DNA of 64,000 nucleotides from contig JARUPY010000290.1 in NCBI GenBank assembly GCA_029817715.1, positions 3,596,001 through 3,660,000 on the forward strand. The letters are read 5' to 3'. The notes below the pieces were generated by a model that worked only from the letters and a program-made list of their open reading frames with translations, made no database searches and had not been told where the DNA came from. Shown in pieces: positions 33,607 to 45,596 of this stretch. The first letter of the stretch is position 1. Every line of letters begins with the position of its first letter. Source of the DNA: Melastoma dodecandrum (Eukaryota > Streptophyta > Magnoliopsida > Myrtales > Melastomataceae). The position numbers were made by a program, and so were the translations under genes.

Positions 33607-35908
33607 ATGGACAAGACGGCGGCAATGGGGATTGTTGGCAGCATCATCTTTCTGGCCCTTTCGTTCGTTGAGTGCGTACCCGGTGATCATTTTGTGGATT
33701 TGAAGGAATCGGACGATGGTCTTTCTTCTCCGCCTTCGGCTTCGGCTCTCATGGTGGGGCTGACGCTCATTCAGGGAGCTGATTCCAAGGGAGCTGGTAA
33801 ACGTTTCGTGGGTCTTCTCCCTTTGCGAATGGAGAGAATGATTCACTTTTCAAGGTTTCACCTTTTTGTTCGTGTTTGTTGACGAGATCATTTGTGGTGG
33901 TGGTGGTGGTGTTGTTGTGATGTGGCAACAGTCTGTTTGGATGGGACTCTGCCTGGTTATCACCTGCATCGCGGCTCGGGATCTGGAGCAAACAGTTGGC
34001 TTGTTCATTTGGAGGTTTGTCCACCATCTTGGTCACGTTGTTTGTTCGGATTCTGATGGGAGGAGTTTGCCATTTCTTGTTATTTTAAAGGTTGAGACCT
34101 CAAAATGGAGATCTATTGTTCTTAGGGAGGAGGATGGTGTCATACGGTCGACAGCTGCATATTCCGGAAGACAACTCGGCGGGGTTCGTCAAACTTTATG
34201 GAGAAGGAATTGGCATTCACGGGAATTCTGAGAGATAAACCTGAAGAGAACCCCGGTACACGAATGTTTGAGCTTTCGCTAGTTCCCCAAGAGTCACGGT
34301 TCTTCTAATACAGGCCCTCGGCAGATTTCTTCAACTGGAATCGAGTCAAGCTAAGGTACTGCGATGGGGCTTCTTTCAGTGGATCTGGTCAGGACGCGGT
34401 AGGTTGAATTCCAAAGATTCCTGGGGTATAATCCGTCATTGGTATACATTAATGTTGGTGGTTCGCACTCAGGTGGCTCAGCTTCAGTTCCGAGGTCAGA
34501 AAATCTGGTTGGCTGGGATGGAAGAGTTGATGTCCCAGGGAATGAATAACTCCGAGCAGGTTTGTCTTCAGGACTTCCTTCTATTTCGCTTCACGTTGCA
34601 TCCTTTGGGTCTCTCATATTTGTCTCCCACACAGGCACTTCTTTCTGGATGCTCTGCAGGTGGTTTGGCTTCGATACTACATTGCGACAAGTTCCGCAAC
34701 TTATTCCCCTCAACTACAAAAGTTAAATGCCTTAGCGATGCGGGAATGTTTATCGATGCGTATGATCACATTGACTTCTGTCTGTTCAAGTTGAAGTCAG
34801 GGTACACCACGACGGATGTCATTCACAGAACACGTTTTCTGTTGTAGGGTGGATGTAGCCGGGGGCCGCACCCTAAGGGATCTTTACCAAGGTGTCGTAA
34901 CCTTGCAGGTTAATGTATACCTACAAAAGATTCAATGAGTTCCGCATTGCTCCCGTCTGGTAACTATAGCATGAAGCGTGATAGATTAGTGTCGTTGCTA
35001 CTGCTGCAGAATGTGAAAGAAAATCTACCCAGTTCATGTACCAGCCATTCGGATCCGACTTCGGTAAGCTGGAAGTCTGCCGATTTGGGAAATCAACAAT
35101 GACATGGTTTTTTTTTTGTCATCTGACAACTTGTCGCGATTCTTGGTGCTGATATAATCCTCAATGGTATCCCCAATTTCAGTGCTTCTTCCCCCAGAAC
35201 TTCGTGGCTGACATTAAGACGCCGATGTTTATTCTGAATGCAGCTTACGACACTTGGCAGGTAATGTTAACTGATAACCAATCCATCCATTGCTTTCAGA
35301 TATCCAGTCGCGCCATCTTCCAAATCATCTTCAACGAATGGATCTTTCTAATGCTTTATCAGGTTAGGTCCAGTCTAGCTCCATCCTCAGCAGATCCCAA
35401 AGGCTTTTGGAAAGACTGCAAGGCAAATAATGAATTCTGTAATGCGTCTCAGATCGCATTCCTTCAAGGTCATTTTAGTTTAATTGTCACTAATACTTGC
35501 TGGCTAGTTCATCTACAGCCTGCAAACCACAAATCTCTTGGCATTTATTTTCGATCAATGCAGACTTCAGGGACCAGATGCTGGAATCCGTTAAAGCTTT
35601 CGCAGAATCAGATCAAAATGGCCTTTTCATAAACTCCTGTTTCACGCATTGCCAGACCGAGACTCAGGACACGTGGTTCGCAGACGACTCCCCTCTTATC
35701 GAAAACAAGGTGTGTTATAAAGACTAAAACTGAAAAATCCAACTCAGTGTGTGTCTGCACTAACCTTTTGACACCCTTTTTTCCCGGCTCATCGCAGAAA
35801 ATTGCAGAGGCTGTAGGAGACTGGTATTTCGATCGGAGTCCCGTTAAAGCCATTGACTGCCCTTACCCGTGCGACAAGACATGCCACAATCTTGTGTCCA
35901 TGGAATGA
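33607..35908 (+). CDS. Pectin acetylesterase (Notum-type carboxylesterase family), 12 exons
   Basis: Exons: 33607-33796, 33932-34014, 34126-34255, 34325-34398, 34473-34559, 34635-34759, 34848-34908, 35011-35064, 35183-35260, 35363-35468, 35564-35709, 35798-35908. All have GT-AG borders and consistent phase, giving about 414 residues. The enzyme removes acetyl groups from cell-wall pectin in the apoplast. Visible features are a signal peptide (residues 7-26), [20 protein letters not shown], the oxyanion segment [22 protein letters not shown], the nucleophile elbow [12 protein letters not shown], the Asp region NAAYDTWQ, and a cysteine-rich end ([12 protein letters not shown]). The exon 5 start could instead be 34482, and I chose 34473 for family fit. 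No frame errors. Confidence 0.9.
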
Positions 35909-37019
35909 TGAAGGACCCGCTGTTCAAAGCTATATTGCTTTTAATCGAATAAGTAGGCCGTGGCTGCAGATATACAGGAAAGGGCGTTCAAGGTATCTGC
36001 AAAGCTTTATATTTAAACCCAATTTTACAGGCTTGAAGAATATTATTTGGATGGGAATTGCCGAGATTCAAAAGACTAGGATGAATACATATCTTTTATA
36101 CTCAGACAAATGATAACGATGATTACAAGAAAATCCAAGCAAAAAATCATACTCAAGAACGCTGCAAATTCACACCCTGTGGCTGGAATCGGCAAATTGC
36201 GAGTAGATCAGCCACTAATCATTCTTCAATCGGACCATGATACTCTTCCTAAATCAGTTTTGGAAGTATGCTTAATCCCATCCAGGACATCCCTCGCAAT
36301 CTGCACGTTGCATTGGAGAGATTCCATCCAGACCGTAACCAAATCGGCTTTGAACGAAACTGTTGAGAAGAATGGTATTGTAATTGGAGAAGAATGGTCC
36401 TATGCTGCTGCTGCTGCCGCCGCCGCAGCTCGAGCCATCACTGTTTGATGGAAAGAAATGATGGAGATGGTCGAGTGAGATGCAGCTCGGTGTACTGCCC
36501 CCAGGAGAGTAACTGAGTCGAGGCAAGGAGAATTTCTGGCTGCAATCACCAATAAATACTGTGAATGAAAGCGGTAGTGGCCAAAGAGTGGCTGTGCGAT
36601 CCATCCGATTCCTCGTGCAGGCTCGGCACATAGCTATTGCTATTGTCCCTGCATTATCGATATCAGACGAGATTGGCTTGTGAGAAACAGGGTCCATGCC
36701 CCTTTCTCTGTCGGAGTTTCTTCCCAAGGCACGAGCTCCACACGTCCTTAATCTCGGTAGCCGTCTGGTCGGGGTGTTTTACGCCGAGATCTGCGACCAT
36801 TTTGTAAGGCACGGAGAAATAGAAGTACGGACCAAAAATGCTTCCTAACGAGAGGCTTAAAATGTTTCTAATCACACCTGCTCCAATTTCGGCATGTTGT
36901 TCGACAACGACGGGAGATAATGCACCCCTCACAAAGTCAGGACGCAGGTTATTAATCCAACGCAGGCGGGCGACTCTTCCCGCACCTCTGAAGGCCTAAA
37001 GGAGGCCCCGGCCATAGGT
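35909..37019. other. Intergenic region, unclassified open frames only
   Basis: Overlapping open frames at 36272-36727 and 36663-36932 (minus) and 36110-36448 (plus) carry no domain I recognise. 36405-36430 is a GCTGCTGCC trinucleotide run. Confidence 0.4.
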
Positions 37020-37867
37020 AAGGCTAAAATGACGTGCACACGGCACTTGACGTGTGTGTGCGGATATACGAAATAATATGAAAACAGTAATCCCCGGGTG
37101 CATATTGGGCCTCATACGCCTCTTCCGGTTGGTTCGTATTGGACCTCGTAAAATCTTACGAAATATTAATGTGAGATTTCGTACTTTACGAATTGAGTTC
37201 GTAAAATTTTACGAAGTGAGTTCGTACTCTACTAGGTACACTTTGTACTTTACGAACTAAGTTCGTACTTCACCATGTGGACTTCGTACTTTACGAAACA
37301 GTAAGTATTTGTTCGTATTAGGCTCGTAAAATTTACGAAGTGATTATGTGAGAATTCATACTTTACTAATTGAGTTCATAAAAACTTACGGGCTTTACGA
37401 ACCCAATCGGCCCATTACAAATTTCGGTTCGTAAAATTTTACGAAGTCATAACCGAGGTAAAATTTTACGAGCTCAATTCGTAAAGTATGAAATCTCACA
37501 TTATCACTTCATAAAATTTTACGAGGCCCAATACGAACCAACCAGGAGAGGAGTAGAGGCCTAGTACGAAACTATACCAAACCGTACTTACTGTTTCGTA
37601 AAATATAAAGTCTACTTGGTGAAGTACGAACTCAGTTCGTAAAGTATGAAGTTTACGTAGTGAAGTATGAACTCACTTCGTAAAATTTTACGAACTCAAT
37701 TCGTAAAGTACAAAATATCACAATACAACTTCGTAAGATTTTACGAGGCCTAATACAAACCAAACGGGAGAAAAAGTACGAGGCCTAGTACGAAACAGTA
37801 CGTATGTTACGAATAAAAGTACGAAACAGTAGCCAACGCACATAGTCGTGCATGTCATTTTAGCCTT
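37020..37867. mobile_element. Foldback TIR element built of TACGAA/TTCGTA palindromes
   Basis: The left end AAGGCTAAAATGACGTGCAC pairs with the right end GTGCATGTCATTTTAGCCTT, with one mismatch in 20. The whole 848 bp interior is itself arranged as inverted and direct copies of a module with TTCGTAAAATTTTACGAA, TTCGTACTTTACGAA and similar self-complementary strings, symmetric about 37400-37450. There is no coding potential. I see no target-site duplication. It looks like a non-autonomous DNA transposon (MITE/foldback type). Confidence 0.7.
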
Positions 37868-38074
37868 TCCCTTTTGCAGTGCATTTCTTTGGTTATTTTC
37901 AATTTTTAAATTTTTAATTCTTTCATTTTTACGTTGGCCTAAATAGTGATGCTGGTGCTGTTCGATCAAAACTTGTGATGTGATTCATTTGCACCCCGTC
38001 TTCAAAAGTCTCGGGGATTCTGACTGTTATTTTATTCTTATTTTCCCATACTTACAGACAGGACTTCCATTGTT

Positions 38075-38384
38075 CTAGAATTCGTCTTCGCTGCTAGAGT
38101 TTGATTGATCCGATGTATCCACAAGATCACCACCTGAGTCGGTTGGTTGCGAGCAGTCGGGAGACAACGACCATGCCGACGAACTTCCTGGGGGCTGAGC
38201 AAATGAAAGCGTGGGCAGCTGCAACCCCAACCCGGCTGTTCTTGGGCCTGGTGGTATCGGAAAACGTGATCCTGCTCCAATGCTCATCCCTCTCGGGACA
38301 GTAGTCATGGGGAACTGACCCGGGTACGGCATGTGCATATGTTGGATGCCTGCTGATAACATCATCGTCGGAGTTGGAGGAGGA
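38075..38384 (-). pseudogene. C-terminal exon-like fragment, possibly of a PIF-type bHLH factor
   Basis: The minus frame reads MMLSAGIQHMHMPYPGQF, then a Pro/Gly/Met-rich stretch and a Ser/Asp-rich end (SDQSNSSSEDEF). PIF-type bHLH proteins have a similar methionine-rich segment just after the helix-loop-helix. No bHLH domain is visible. The upstream part on this strand is cut off by an LTR element at 38385, and degraded DNA beyond it (41390-42056) contains only a weak NFSHFLRP-like match. The family call is tentative. Confidence 0.3.
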
Positions 38385-38894
38385 TGTTGGGGCAGAACCG
38401 TCGGCGCCGATGACGAAAACAGAAAGAATAACGGGGACGATGTCCGACGCACAGATTTACGTGGTTCGGCCCATATTGGCCTACGTCCCCGGAGATGTCC
38501 TCCTTTAGATTCCACTATAACCAACGAGTTACACGATTACAAGCCCCGAGAAAGTTTCACCCCGAGTCCCCGTTGAAAACCCTCTACCCGACTCTCCGAA
38601 CATTCTAACCGCTCACCGTGTATCACTCGTTCCCAATACAATGACTCACGAAAGACCCCGGAGCGCGACAACCCGTCGCCTCCCTTACCCTAGTTACAGA
38701 GTCTATATCACACTAACCTGTGGATCTCACCTATCCGACTCTCCTATTCGAACCTCTGGACAATCCGTCTATTTATAATAGACAATAAAATCTAGGACGA
38801 TATTTTTCTGATATCTCATAATATCACACGAAATCTTATGTGATATTATCTACCAGATTCTCCAAGATTTCAACTTCGGATTAAATTCCTAACA
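38385..38894 (-). repeat. 3' LTR (left) of the non-autonomous element
   Basis: Highly similar to 39815-40323 across its full length, for example the shared tract agaataacggggacgatgtc. A few substitutions separate the copies. Confidence 0.85.
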
Positions 38895-39800
38895 ATCTCC
38901 ACATTGAGCCGAAGTCCCTGAAATCTTCGAGATCTCCTTCCTAGTTCTCCCAGGCTCCGAAAGGCTCCCCTTTCATTTGTCGCGTCTTCTCGAGCGTGTC
39001 GTTACCACATGTGACAATCACTTTACATTCCACGCGATCGCAGCACTTGCGCACCCGAGCAACCACTATGCACTGTGGCTCCAGCTCTCTCTTGCGCTCA
39101 GCACTTAGTACCTTCTTAGTACCCCGAGAAGTCCCACCTGTCGACCGTTACTAGACTTCTCCACTTGGAACTTTAATCCGTTCCACCTCACTATTGACTT
39201 TACCGTCAATGCGAGCATCACTGCCGAACTACCTCATCGGTTGTACCTGCTTAACACCCTCAAGCTCGTACATACAGCCCGTGTAACCGCGTTGCTAGCT
39301 AACGCTCCACCTGAAACTAAAAACCCGCTTCAGATAACCTGATCAAATTCTCATACCCTTAAGAACCTTGCCAACTCCCTTGACTCCGACCCCAAATTCC
39401 GCATGAACCTTCACTTGCGCCTTAAGACCCACATGGCTTTCACTATCCGTGCTCCGCACACCTGATCATTAACCGATGAACTCCACCCCACCACAAGTGG
39501 TTCAATCCTCAAATTTCTTCGCCTGGAACTAAAGAATGGTTCCCCCTTGCTCTCAACGCGTCCGTCGATCCCGCATGTATCCATGTCGAACCCAGTGCAC
39601 TAACTCCCATCGATATCCTTTATTGGCTCAAAATTTATGAGCCCACGCATATCTCTATGCATCCGTAATTCTTCCAAGCACTCTTTTTACCAATCTGCAT
39701 TTTCGTCGACATCTCGCCCACTGCATCGTCATCTTTCCCCTTATCAAGGCTAGCCCCCTCTGAACTTTCGTCTAGGAAATGCAGCGATCTTTACGACCTC

Positions 39801-39812
39801 GCTCTGATACCA
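39801..39812 (-). other. Primer-binding site (initiator Met-tRNA type)
   Basis: The minus strand reads TGGTATCAGAGC, exactly the common plant Copia primer site, starting two bases inside the LTR end. Confidence 0.8.
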
Positions 39813-39814
39813 AT

Positions 39815-40323
39815 TGTCGGGTCGAACCACCGGCGCCGATGACGAAAACGGAAAGAATAACGGGGACGATGTCCGACGCACAGATTTACGTCGTTCGGCC
39901 CAAACCGGCCTACGTCCATGGGGAGGTCCTTCTTGAGATTCCACTATAACCAACGAGTTACACGATTACAAGCCCCGAGAAAGTTTCACCCCGAGTCCCC
40001 GTAGAAAACCTTCTATCCGACTCTCCGAACATTCTAACCGCTCGCCGTGTATCACTCGTTCCCAGTACAACGACTCATCAGAGACCCCAGAGCGCGACAA
40101 CTCGTCGCCTCCCTTACCCTAGTTACAGAGTCCACATCGCACTAACCCGTGGATCTCACCTATCGGACTCTCCTATTCGAACATCTGGATAATCCGTCTA
40201 TTTATAATAGACAATAAAATCTAGGACGATATCTTTCCGATATCTCATAATATCACACGAAATCCTATGTGATATTACCTACCAGATTCTCCAAGATTTC
40301 AACTTTGGATCACATTCTTAACA
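39815..40323 (-). repeat. 5' LTR (right) of the non-autonomous element
   Basis: Begins TGTTAAGAATGTGATCC on the minus strand and ends CCGACA just before the primer site. It matches the left copy. Confidence 0.85.
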
Positions 40324-40370
40324 GATGATACATGTACATCGGCGACCCAGTCGATAGGACCTGAAACCAA

Positions 40371-41050
40371 TGTTGACAAAAGCGTGCAGCGAGGCGCATC
40401 CCCAACGCTTCGCTCCCAAGCTCTGAAGCGGCCCGTATAAAGCGCGCGCTTATGAGGCGCTTCGGGCTTTAAGCGCGAGGCGCAAAGCGCAACCAAAGCG
40501 ACAAAGGCGCAACGGTCCCTATACTAAACCATATTTTTCCTTTTTTTCTGTCTGAAGCACTCCCTCCCAGTGCGAGACGGAAGAGCTCCCTCCCTCCCAG
40601 CGCCAGAAGCCCTCCTTCCCGTCGCCTCGCCGGACCCCGTCGTCCCGCCGGATCCTGTCCCCCCGTCGGACCCTAACCCAAACCCTCCCTCTCTTGATGT
40701 GATTTCTGATTTCTTATCTCTTGCATATATGGATTTTGATTTCTGTGGGGTTGATTTCTGTAGGTTGGCATTTTGATTTCTGTGGGATTGATTTTATATG
40801 AGGTTGATTTCTGAAGTTGAACATACTTAGCTCCCACTCCCAGCTCAGTTTGTCTCTTTTTAAATATGTGTGGATTTCGATTTCTGTTGGTTTCGATTTC
40901 TTTGATTTCTGATCAATACTTGTGATGTTTGTCGGGACCAATATTAGGAATGGATTCATCGGACAAATCTTCGAAAAGAGATTAACATTGATGCCTATAT
41001 GTCAAAAGCGCGCTTTGCGCTTAAAGCGATTTGGGAGGTTTGCGCTTAAC
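40371..41050. repeat. GCGC-rich repeat with inverted AAGCGC ends
   Basis: The left part (40371-40515) is packed with aagcgc/gcgctt words and the right part (40998-41050) repeats them in inverse order. The middle has tgatttctgtggg-type short repeats (40735-40915). It resembles a decayed TIR element, but boundaries and target duplications are unclear. Confidence 0.4.
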
Positions 41051-42548
41051 AACTATGCCTAAAACTGGCTGCTAGAACTCCTTCCAATTGGCGGGAATTA
41101 TGGTTGGGTTTGGGGGGAGGGGCTTTTACTAGAAATTGCTGCTGGAGATTCTTGAGATACATGGCCTCGTCGAGGACCCCGACTTGATCCACCTCATTGC
41201 AGTTCGGTAAGAGCTCCTACAACGCTCGGAGTTTCTTGTTGATTCGCCCTCTCCTGTTCTGTTCATTTGTCATGAGAACAGATCACCGCTTATCTATCGA
41301 TCCTTATATTTCATTTCAATCATTCGAGCGAGTTAATGTTTATTCTATCGCCTTACTCTTTCCGATGAGCGATGAGCCGGGCCACCGCTATCCTTCGTGC
41401 TAGCTGCTGCTCTGTCAAATCTCCCCGAGTCATCACTGTCACTCTGGAACGGGTCAAAAGTTCCACAAGTTCCATCAAGACAAAGAATAACCTCGAGCAT
41501 GAACGTCGACCACTATGTCGTGAGCACATCCGGCTTACATGGCTTTGGGACGAAGATCCGCACTCCTCATATCTTCTCTTCGGAGAAACCATTGGGTCAT
41601 TCGAGGCGCCCTGCGGGCACAAGGACATTACGGGGAAACAGGGATTGCAGCCTAGTCCCATCCCCTGAGGAAGATTCCTCCCTACCCCATTGGGTGCCAT
41701 CATCAAAGAAGACGGCTCCAGGAACCGTCTATCGGGTTCCATATTCCCCAAATGATTCGCACCGCGAGAGAAACGCTGCCTTATGTTGCCGTCACAACCC
41801 AGTTTTAGCTCGGGACCACATGTCCGGTGCTGGGCCCCCCCGTCTCATTCATGGCCCCGGCAGCATCTCCCTGAACAGAACAACTGCTGCCGGATGCCGT
41901 CTCTTCAACAGCCCCATCGCGACTCAGTTTAGGCTTATGAAAAAGGGAAGGTCTGAGGAAGTGAGAGAAGTTGGGCGGAGGGCTGGTGAGGAGTCGTGGA
42001 GGGCGGGTGTGGTCGTGCCGCTTATGATCATCACCGTAGCCGCAGCCATCATCCATGGGGAGAAAGCCTAGGACTTTGTTTCCGGGTAATGAGGATGGTG
42101 ATGGTAAGGGGGGGGGGGGGCGGGGTGGAGTTCACGTGGGGGAGAGCCTTCACGTGATGGACACCTAATATCAACGAAGCTTCGGGTAACAAACGCCCAC
42201 CGCACTGCAAATTATAAAAAGTTTCGGCTGCGGCGGCCGTAATTTGAATCATCGTCCCTTTCTTATAATGATAGAAAGAGAGGAAAGGAAATGGGAAGAG
42301 TACAAGTGTCCAAAGTCTTTTTACTTTGAACTTAGTGCAAACAAATATGATGGGAGGAGTGCAAAGAATAACTCAAGCTCCATTTCATTGTATTCGCTTC
42401 ATTCCACTGTGCCTCGTTATACATAAAATATATTATGAACATAACACAGCATGCTTTAGTAAATGTATATTTGTTTGTCCTGGCATGGCCGCCATGCTAA
42501 TAAGGAGATGACGGTCGTATGGGGGCCCAAAGTGATGAGGGGCGGGAG
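41051..42548. other. Intergenic or decayed coding sequence
   Basis: Minus-strand frames at 41353-41751 and 41805-42056 contain low-complexity Ser/Pro/Met stretches but no clear domain. They may be remnants of the gene whose end is at 38075. A G-run lies at 42109-42121. Confidence 0.35.
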
Positions 42549-43485
42549 TAGGGGTGTAAACGAGCCGAGCCGAGCCCGAACAGTGGTGGGCTCGGGCTCG
42601 GGCTCGTCAGAGAACTCCTAGGCTCGAGCTCGAGCTCGAGCTCGATAAAAACTCGTATATATGAGCTCGAGCTCGAGCTCGATAAAATTCGTATATACGA
42701 GCTCGAGCTCGAGCTCGTTTATTTTTTTGGAGCTGGGGCTCATTTAGGGCTCGATTAGAACTCGAGCTCGAGCTCTTTTTAAGCTCGATATTAATTGGTA
42801 ACCAAAATGAAACTCAAAATTACCTCATAAAGCCATATAACAATAGATTAAAGTGGCATGATTAAGCATATAACATCTCTGAATAACTATGAAAGTCCCA
42901 AATAATCTTAATAATCTTCAATATATGAGAACGTAAGCAAAACCAAGTATCAAAGTAGTGTTCCAACATAGTTTCTTGAAATTTATTGTTCAATATTTAA
43001 CATTTCGGATTTAATATATTGAATTTATAATTTATGATTTAACTTTTAATATATTTAACACTTTGAAATTACTATTTTAGATTTATAATTTTGGAATTAG
43101 GGTGAAGAAAATATTATTACTATTATTATTATAGAGGACGATTCTTGTTCTGATAGTGGGATATGGTGATATATTATTGTTCTGATAGTGGGACGATTCT
43201 TTCTTATAAAAGAGGAAAGAAACTACTAGCTAGTGTGGTGCCGTGGCCCGTGGGGTTCGAACCCCTTACCTATTGGTTAGGTAACAAAACTTCTACCATC
43301 TAGACTATTAAATATTTTTTGTTCATATAAGCTCACGAATAGTTCTAATAATAATTTTAAGGCTCGAGCTCGAGCTCGTTTACATTCAAGTCGAGCTCGA
43401 GCTGGAGCTCGGCTCGTTTATAATAGAGCCGAGCTCGAACTTTTCTCGAGCCGTTTGCGAACCGTTCTGATCATTTACACCCCTA
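42549..43485. mobile_element. Non-autonomous hAT element with exact 8 bp target-site duplication
   Basis: The ends are TAGGGGTGTAAACGAG and, on the other strand, TAGGGGTGTAAATGAT. GGCGGGAG flanks both sides exactly (42541-42548 and 43486-43493). An 8 bp duplication and a TAGGG-type terminus are signatures of the hAT superfamily. Subterminal regions are runs of GAGCTCGAGCTCG, expected binding repeats for a transposase. The AT-rich middle has no transposase. A tRNA-like module lies inside at 43254-43307 (minus). Confidence 0.88.
43254..43307 (-). other. tRNA-like A/B-box module inside the hAT element
   Basis: The minus strand has TAGTCTAGATGG (43307-43296, imperfect A box) and, about 30 bp on, GGTTCGAACCC (43264-43254, B-box type). 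It is too degenerate for a working tRNA gene. It may be a tRNA-derived or SINE remnant captured by the element. Confidence 0.45.
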
Positions 43486-45488
43486 GGCGGGAGGGAATGG
43501 TTCAAATAAAAAAAAAGGACAGCCTCACACGACACTCGCGCGCACGTGATCCTGTCCGGACGGCTCGTGTTAAGCCCTCCCTCCTCTTTAAAGTATACAA
43601 GTTCTTTTTATTATTATTATTGTTTCGGTGTGTTTTGTTTTGTTATGCTAATGGGAGTGTGGTTTTCCAGTTTGTTTGTTGCTATTTGAGTTGGGTCACA
43701 TTGATTTATAGTGAGGTTACGAATGTTCAGTAAGGTTGGAAATATTATTGTTCTTCTCGTTCTTCTAGTGGTAACGTTTAACGAGTCAGGATCTCAAATG
43801 CTCTCAAACTCCCGAGTGTTTAATGTCCTGAGAGCTACGATACGATCAATAACAATGTTAGAAGCAGTAGAGTTTCTAGAGAACTCGCAATAACCGAGGA
43901 GAATTTTCAGAAATGGGCTTTTTGGGTTGGAGGCCGGCCACTAAACTCCATCGGGACAAAAGTTTCAGTTGAGCAGAGGCCCACATTCACAGTCAGATTA
44001 CTTGGGTCGTCTTTAGGCCTCAGGCCCATGGTCCGCTTCAACCTAGGCCCGACAGTTGATATTAATGGAATTGATCGATTGTTCTCACGAGGTTTGTACG
44101 ATCTCATCGAATAGGACGAATTAATCAACAGGTCCCGCGGACGCGACCACGTTTATGTTTGCTTGGGCGATCCAATGCCGGGGGAGTCGGAGGTAGAAAA
44201 GACAGTTGACAGGTAGGGTTTAGCCCGCCCTCGCGGCTAGTAAAAGGCCTTTGGTCGTCGGGGTCGAATATGACTTCCTTTAGGGCTCATCCAAATATAA
44301 CTGTGTCTCGTACGCTGTCGCTTTCTTATCCTCCTCCGACTCCGTCTCTGCGACGTAACGGCGACTCCCCAGCAACACCACGCATCGAGTAAATCTCTAC
44401 GCGGGTAGCTGACTGTAGCTCCCACCATGTTGGACTCGTGAGACATTTTTTTTTTCTTTTAAGATCATTACAAAACAAAACAGAACAAAACTTGCGCACG
44501 CATGAGACGACTAAAATGGATTTAAGAAAATAAAATAAAATAAAGGGTTGCGTTTGAACTCGCCGACTCCATGGAAGTCGATGGCATCTTTTGGATGAGA
44601 AAGTAGCGTGTACCGCATGGGAGTTGGGGAGCCTGCAATTTTTTTCTACACGTCGAGACGAATCCGATTTCGGGACGTTATCTTCCTCCCCCCCCGAAAG
44701 CTAAAAAGGTCAACGAAATTTCATTACAAGACAAACTTCCTCTTCATCCCCCCCAGTTACGCCACGCCACGCCACGATTCAAGGAAATTCGTATAATAAA
44801 ATCATGTGACCTTTTCGCTTACATGCATTGTTAATGTTGATATTATAAAACCCTAATACGGACCAAGTTGGTCATATATGAGAGGTGTTGTTAAGGTTGT
44901 CCGAGTACGACAAGGGTTTTTGGTTGGCGGATTTCTATCCCCAGAGATGTCATCAGAACTGTTTTCGGGTTTCATTTGATCGAGAGTTAGGACAAAGACT
45001 TTTGCGTGTTGGGTGGGGTGTAAATGTGTGTGTGTGTGGCCATTTTTGTCAAAAGTTGTCATGTTCCACCATTTGACATAGCTTCCCTCGTTTTCTTCCC
45101 TCTTTTGTTTTTTGTTTTTCCTTACCTTGACTTAGATTAAACTGAGATATCATGTGTATTATACTAATTGATAACCCTTCCGACGCTAACAGAGGAGATC
45201 GATACATGTTATATATCATATTTAGGTGACGAATCGTGTACAACATTCGATACTACATAAGTGATTATTTCATCGTGGTTTTTTAGTACGCACGAAATTA
45301 TGATTCGTTAGTTTTGGTCACGTCATCGTAAAATCGTACTAATCTATTTTTTTTCTTTCGTGAGTAACGGGGCAATCATTTAAGTTGACAAACTATTTGA
45401 TTGTCCATCTGGTCCGTTTATTGAAAAAAATGTCACCGTGTACTGATAGAAATGCGGCCGAGTCTTATTATTAGACCAATGTATTGAT
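43486..45488. other. Intergenic region upstream of the WRKY gene
   Basis: No gene recognised. Short frames lack motifs. Confidence 0.45.
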
Positions 45489-45496
45489 CTATATAA
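45489..45496 (+). promoter_or_regulatory. Probable TATA box of the WRKY gene
   Basis: CTATATAA, about 100 bp upstream of the ATG at 45597, predicting a leader of about 75 bp. Confidence 0.5.
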
Positions 45497-45596
45497 TGTC
45501 GAGGCCGTGCGACATCGAATCACTCTTTACAAGCTCACCATCCCGACCGACTACCCTTTCTTCCAAAGATTCCTTTTACTCGTGCCAGAAGTCATC

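Larger units (their letters stand above)
38385..40323 (-). mobile_element. Non-autonomous LTR retrotransposon (no coding region)
   Basis: Two direct repeats of about 510 bp at 38385-38894 and 39815-40323 enclose 920 bp with no polyprotein. The primer-binding site lies next to the right LTR on the minus strand, and a purine-rich tract (ccgaag...tggagat, minus) borders the left LTR, so the element runs right to left. LTR ends read TG...CA on the minus strand. Flanks GAGGA (38380-38384) and GATGA (40324-40328) fit a 5 bp target-site duplication with one mismatch. Size and lack of coding suggest a LARD/TRIM-like element. Confidence 0.85.

Noticed and set aside
36272..36932. Overlapping minus-strand open frames downstream of pectin acetylesterase
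   Set aside because: No recognisable motif, splice structure or conserved block. Treated as chance frames.
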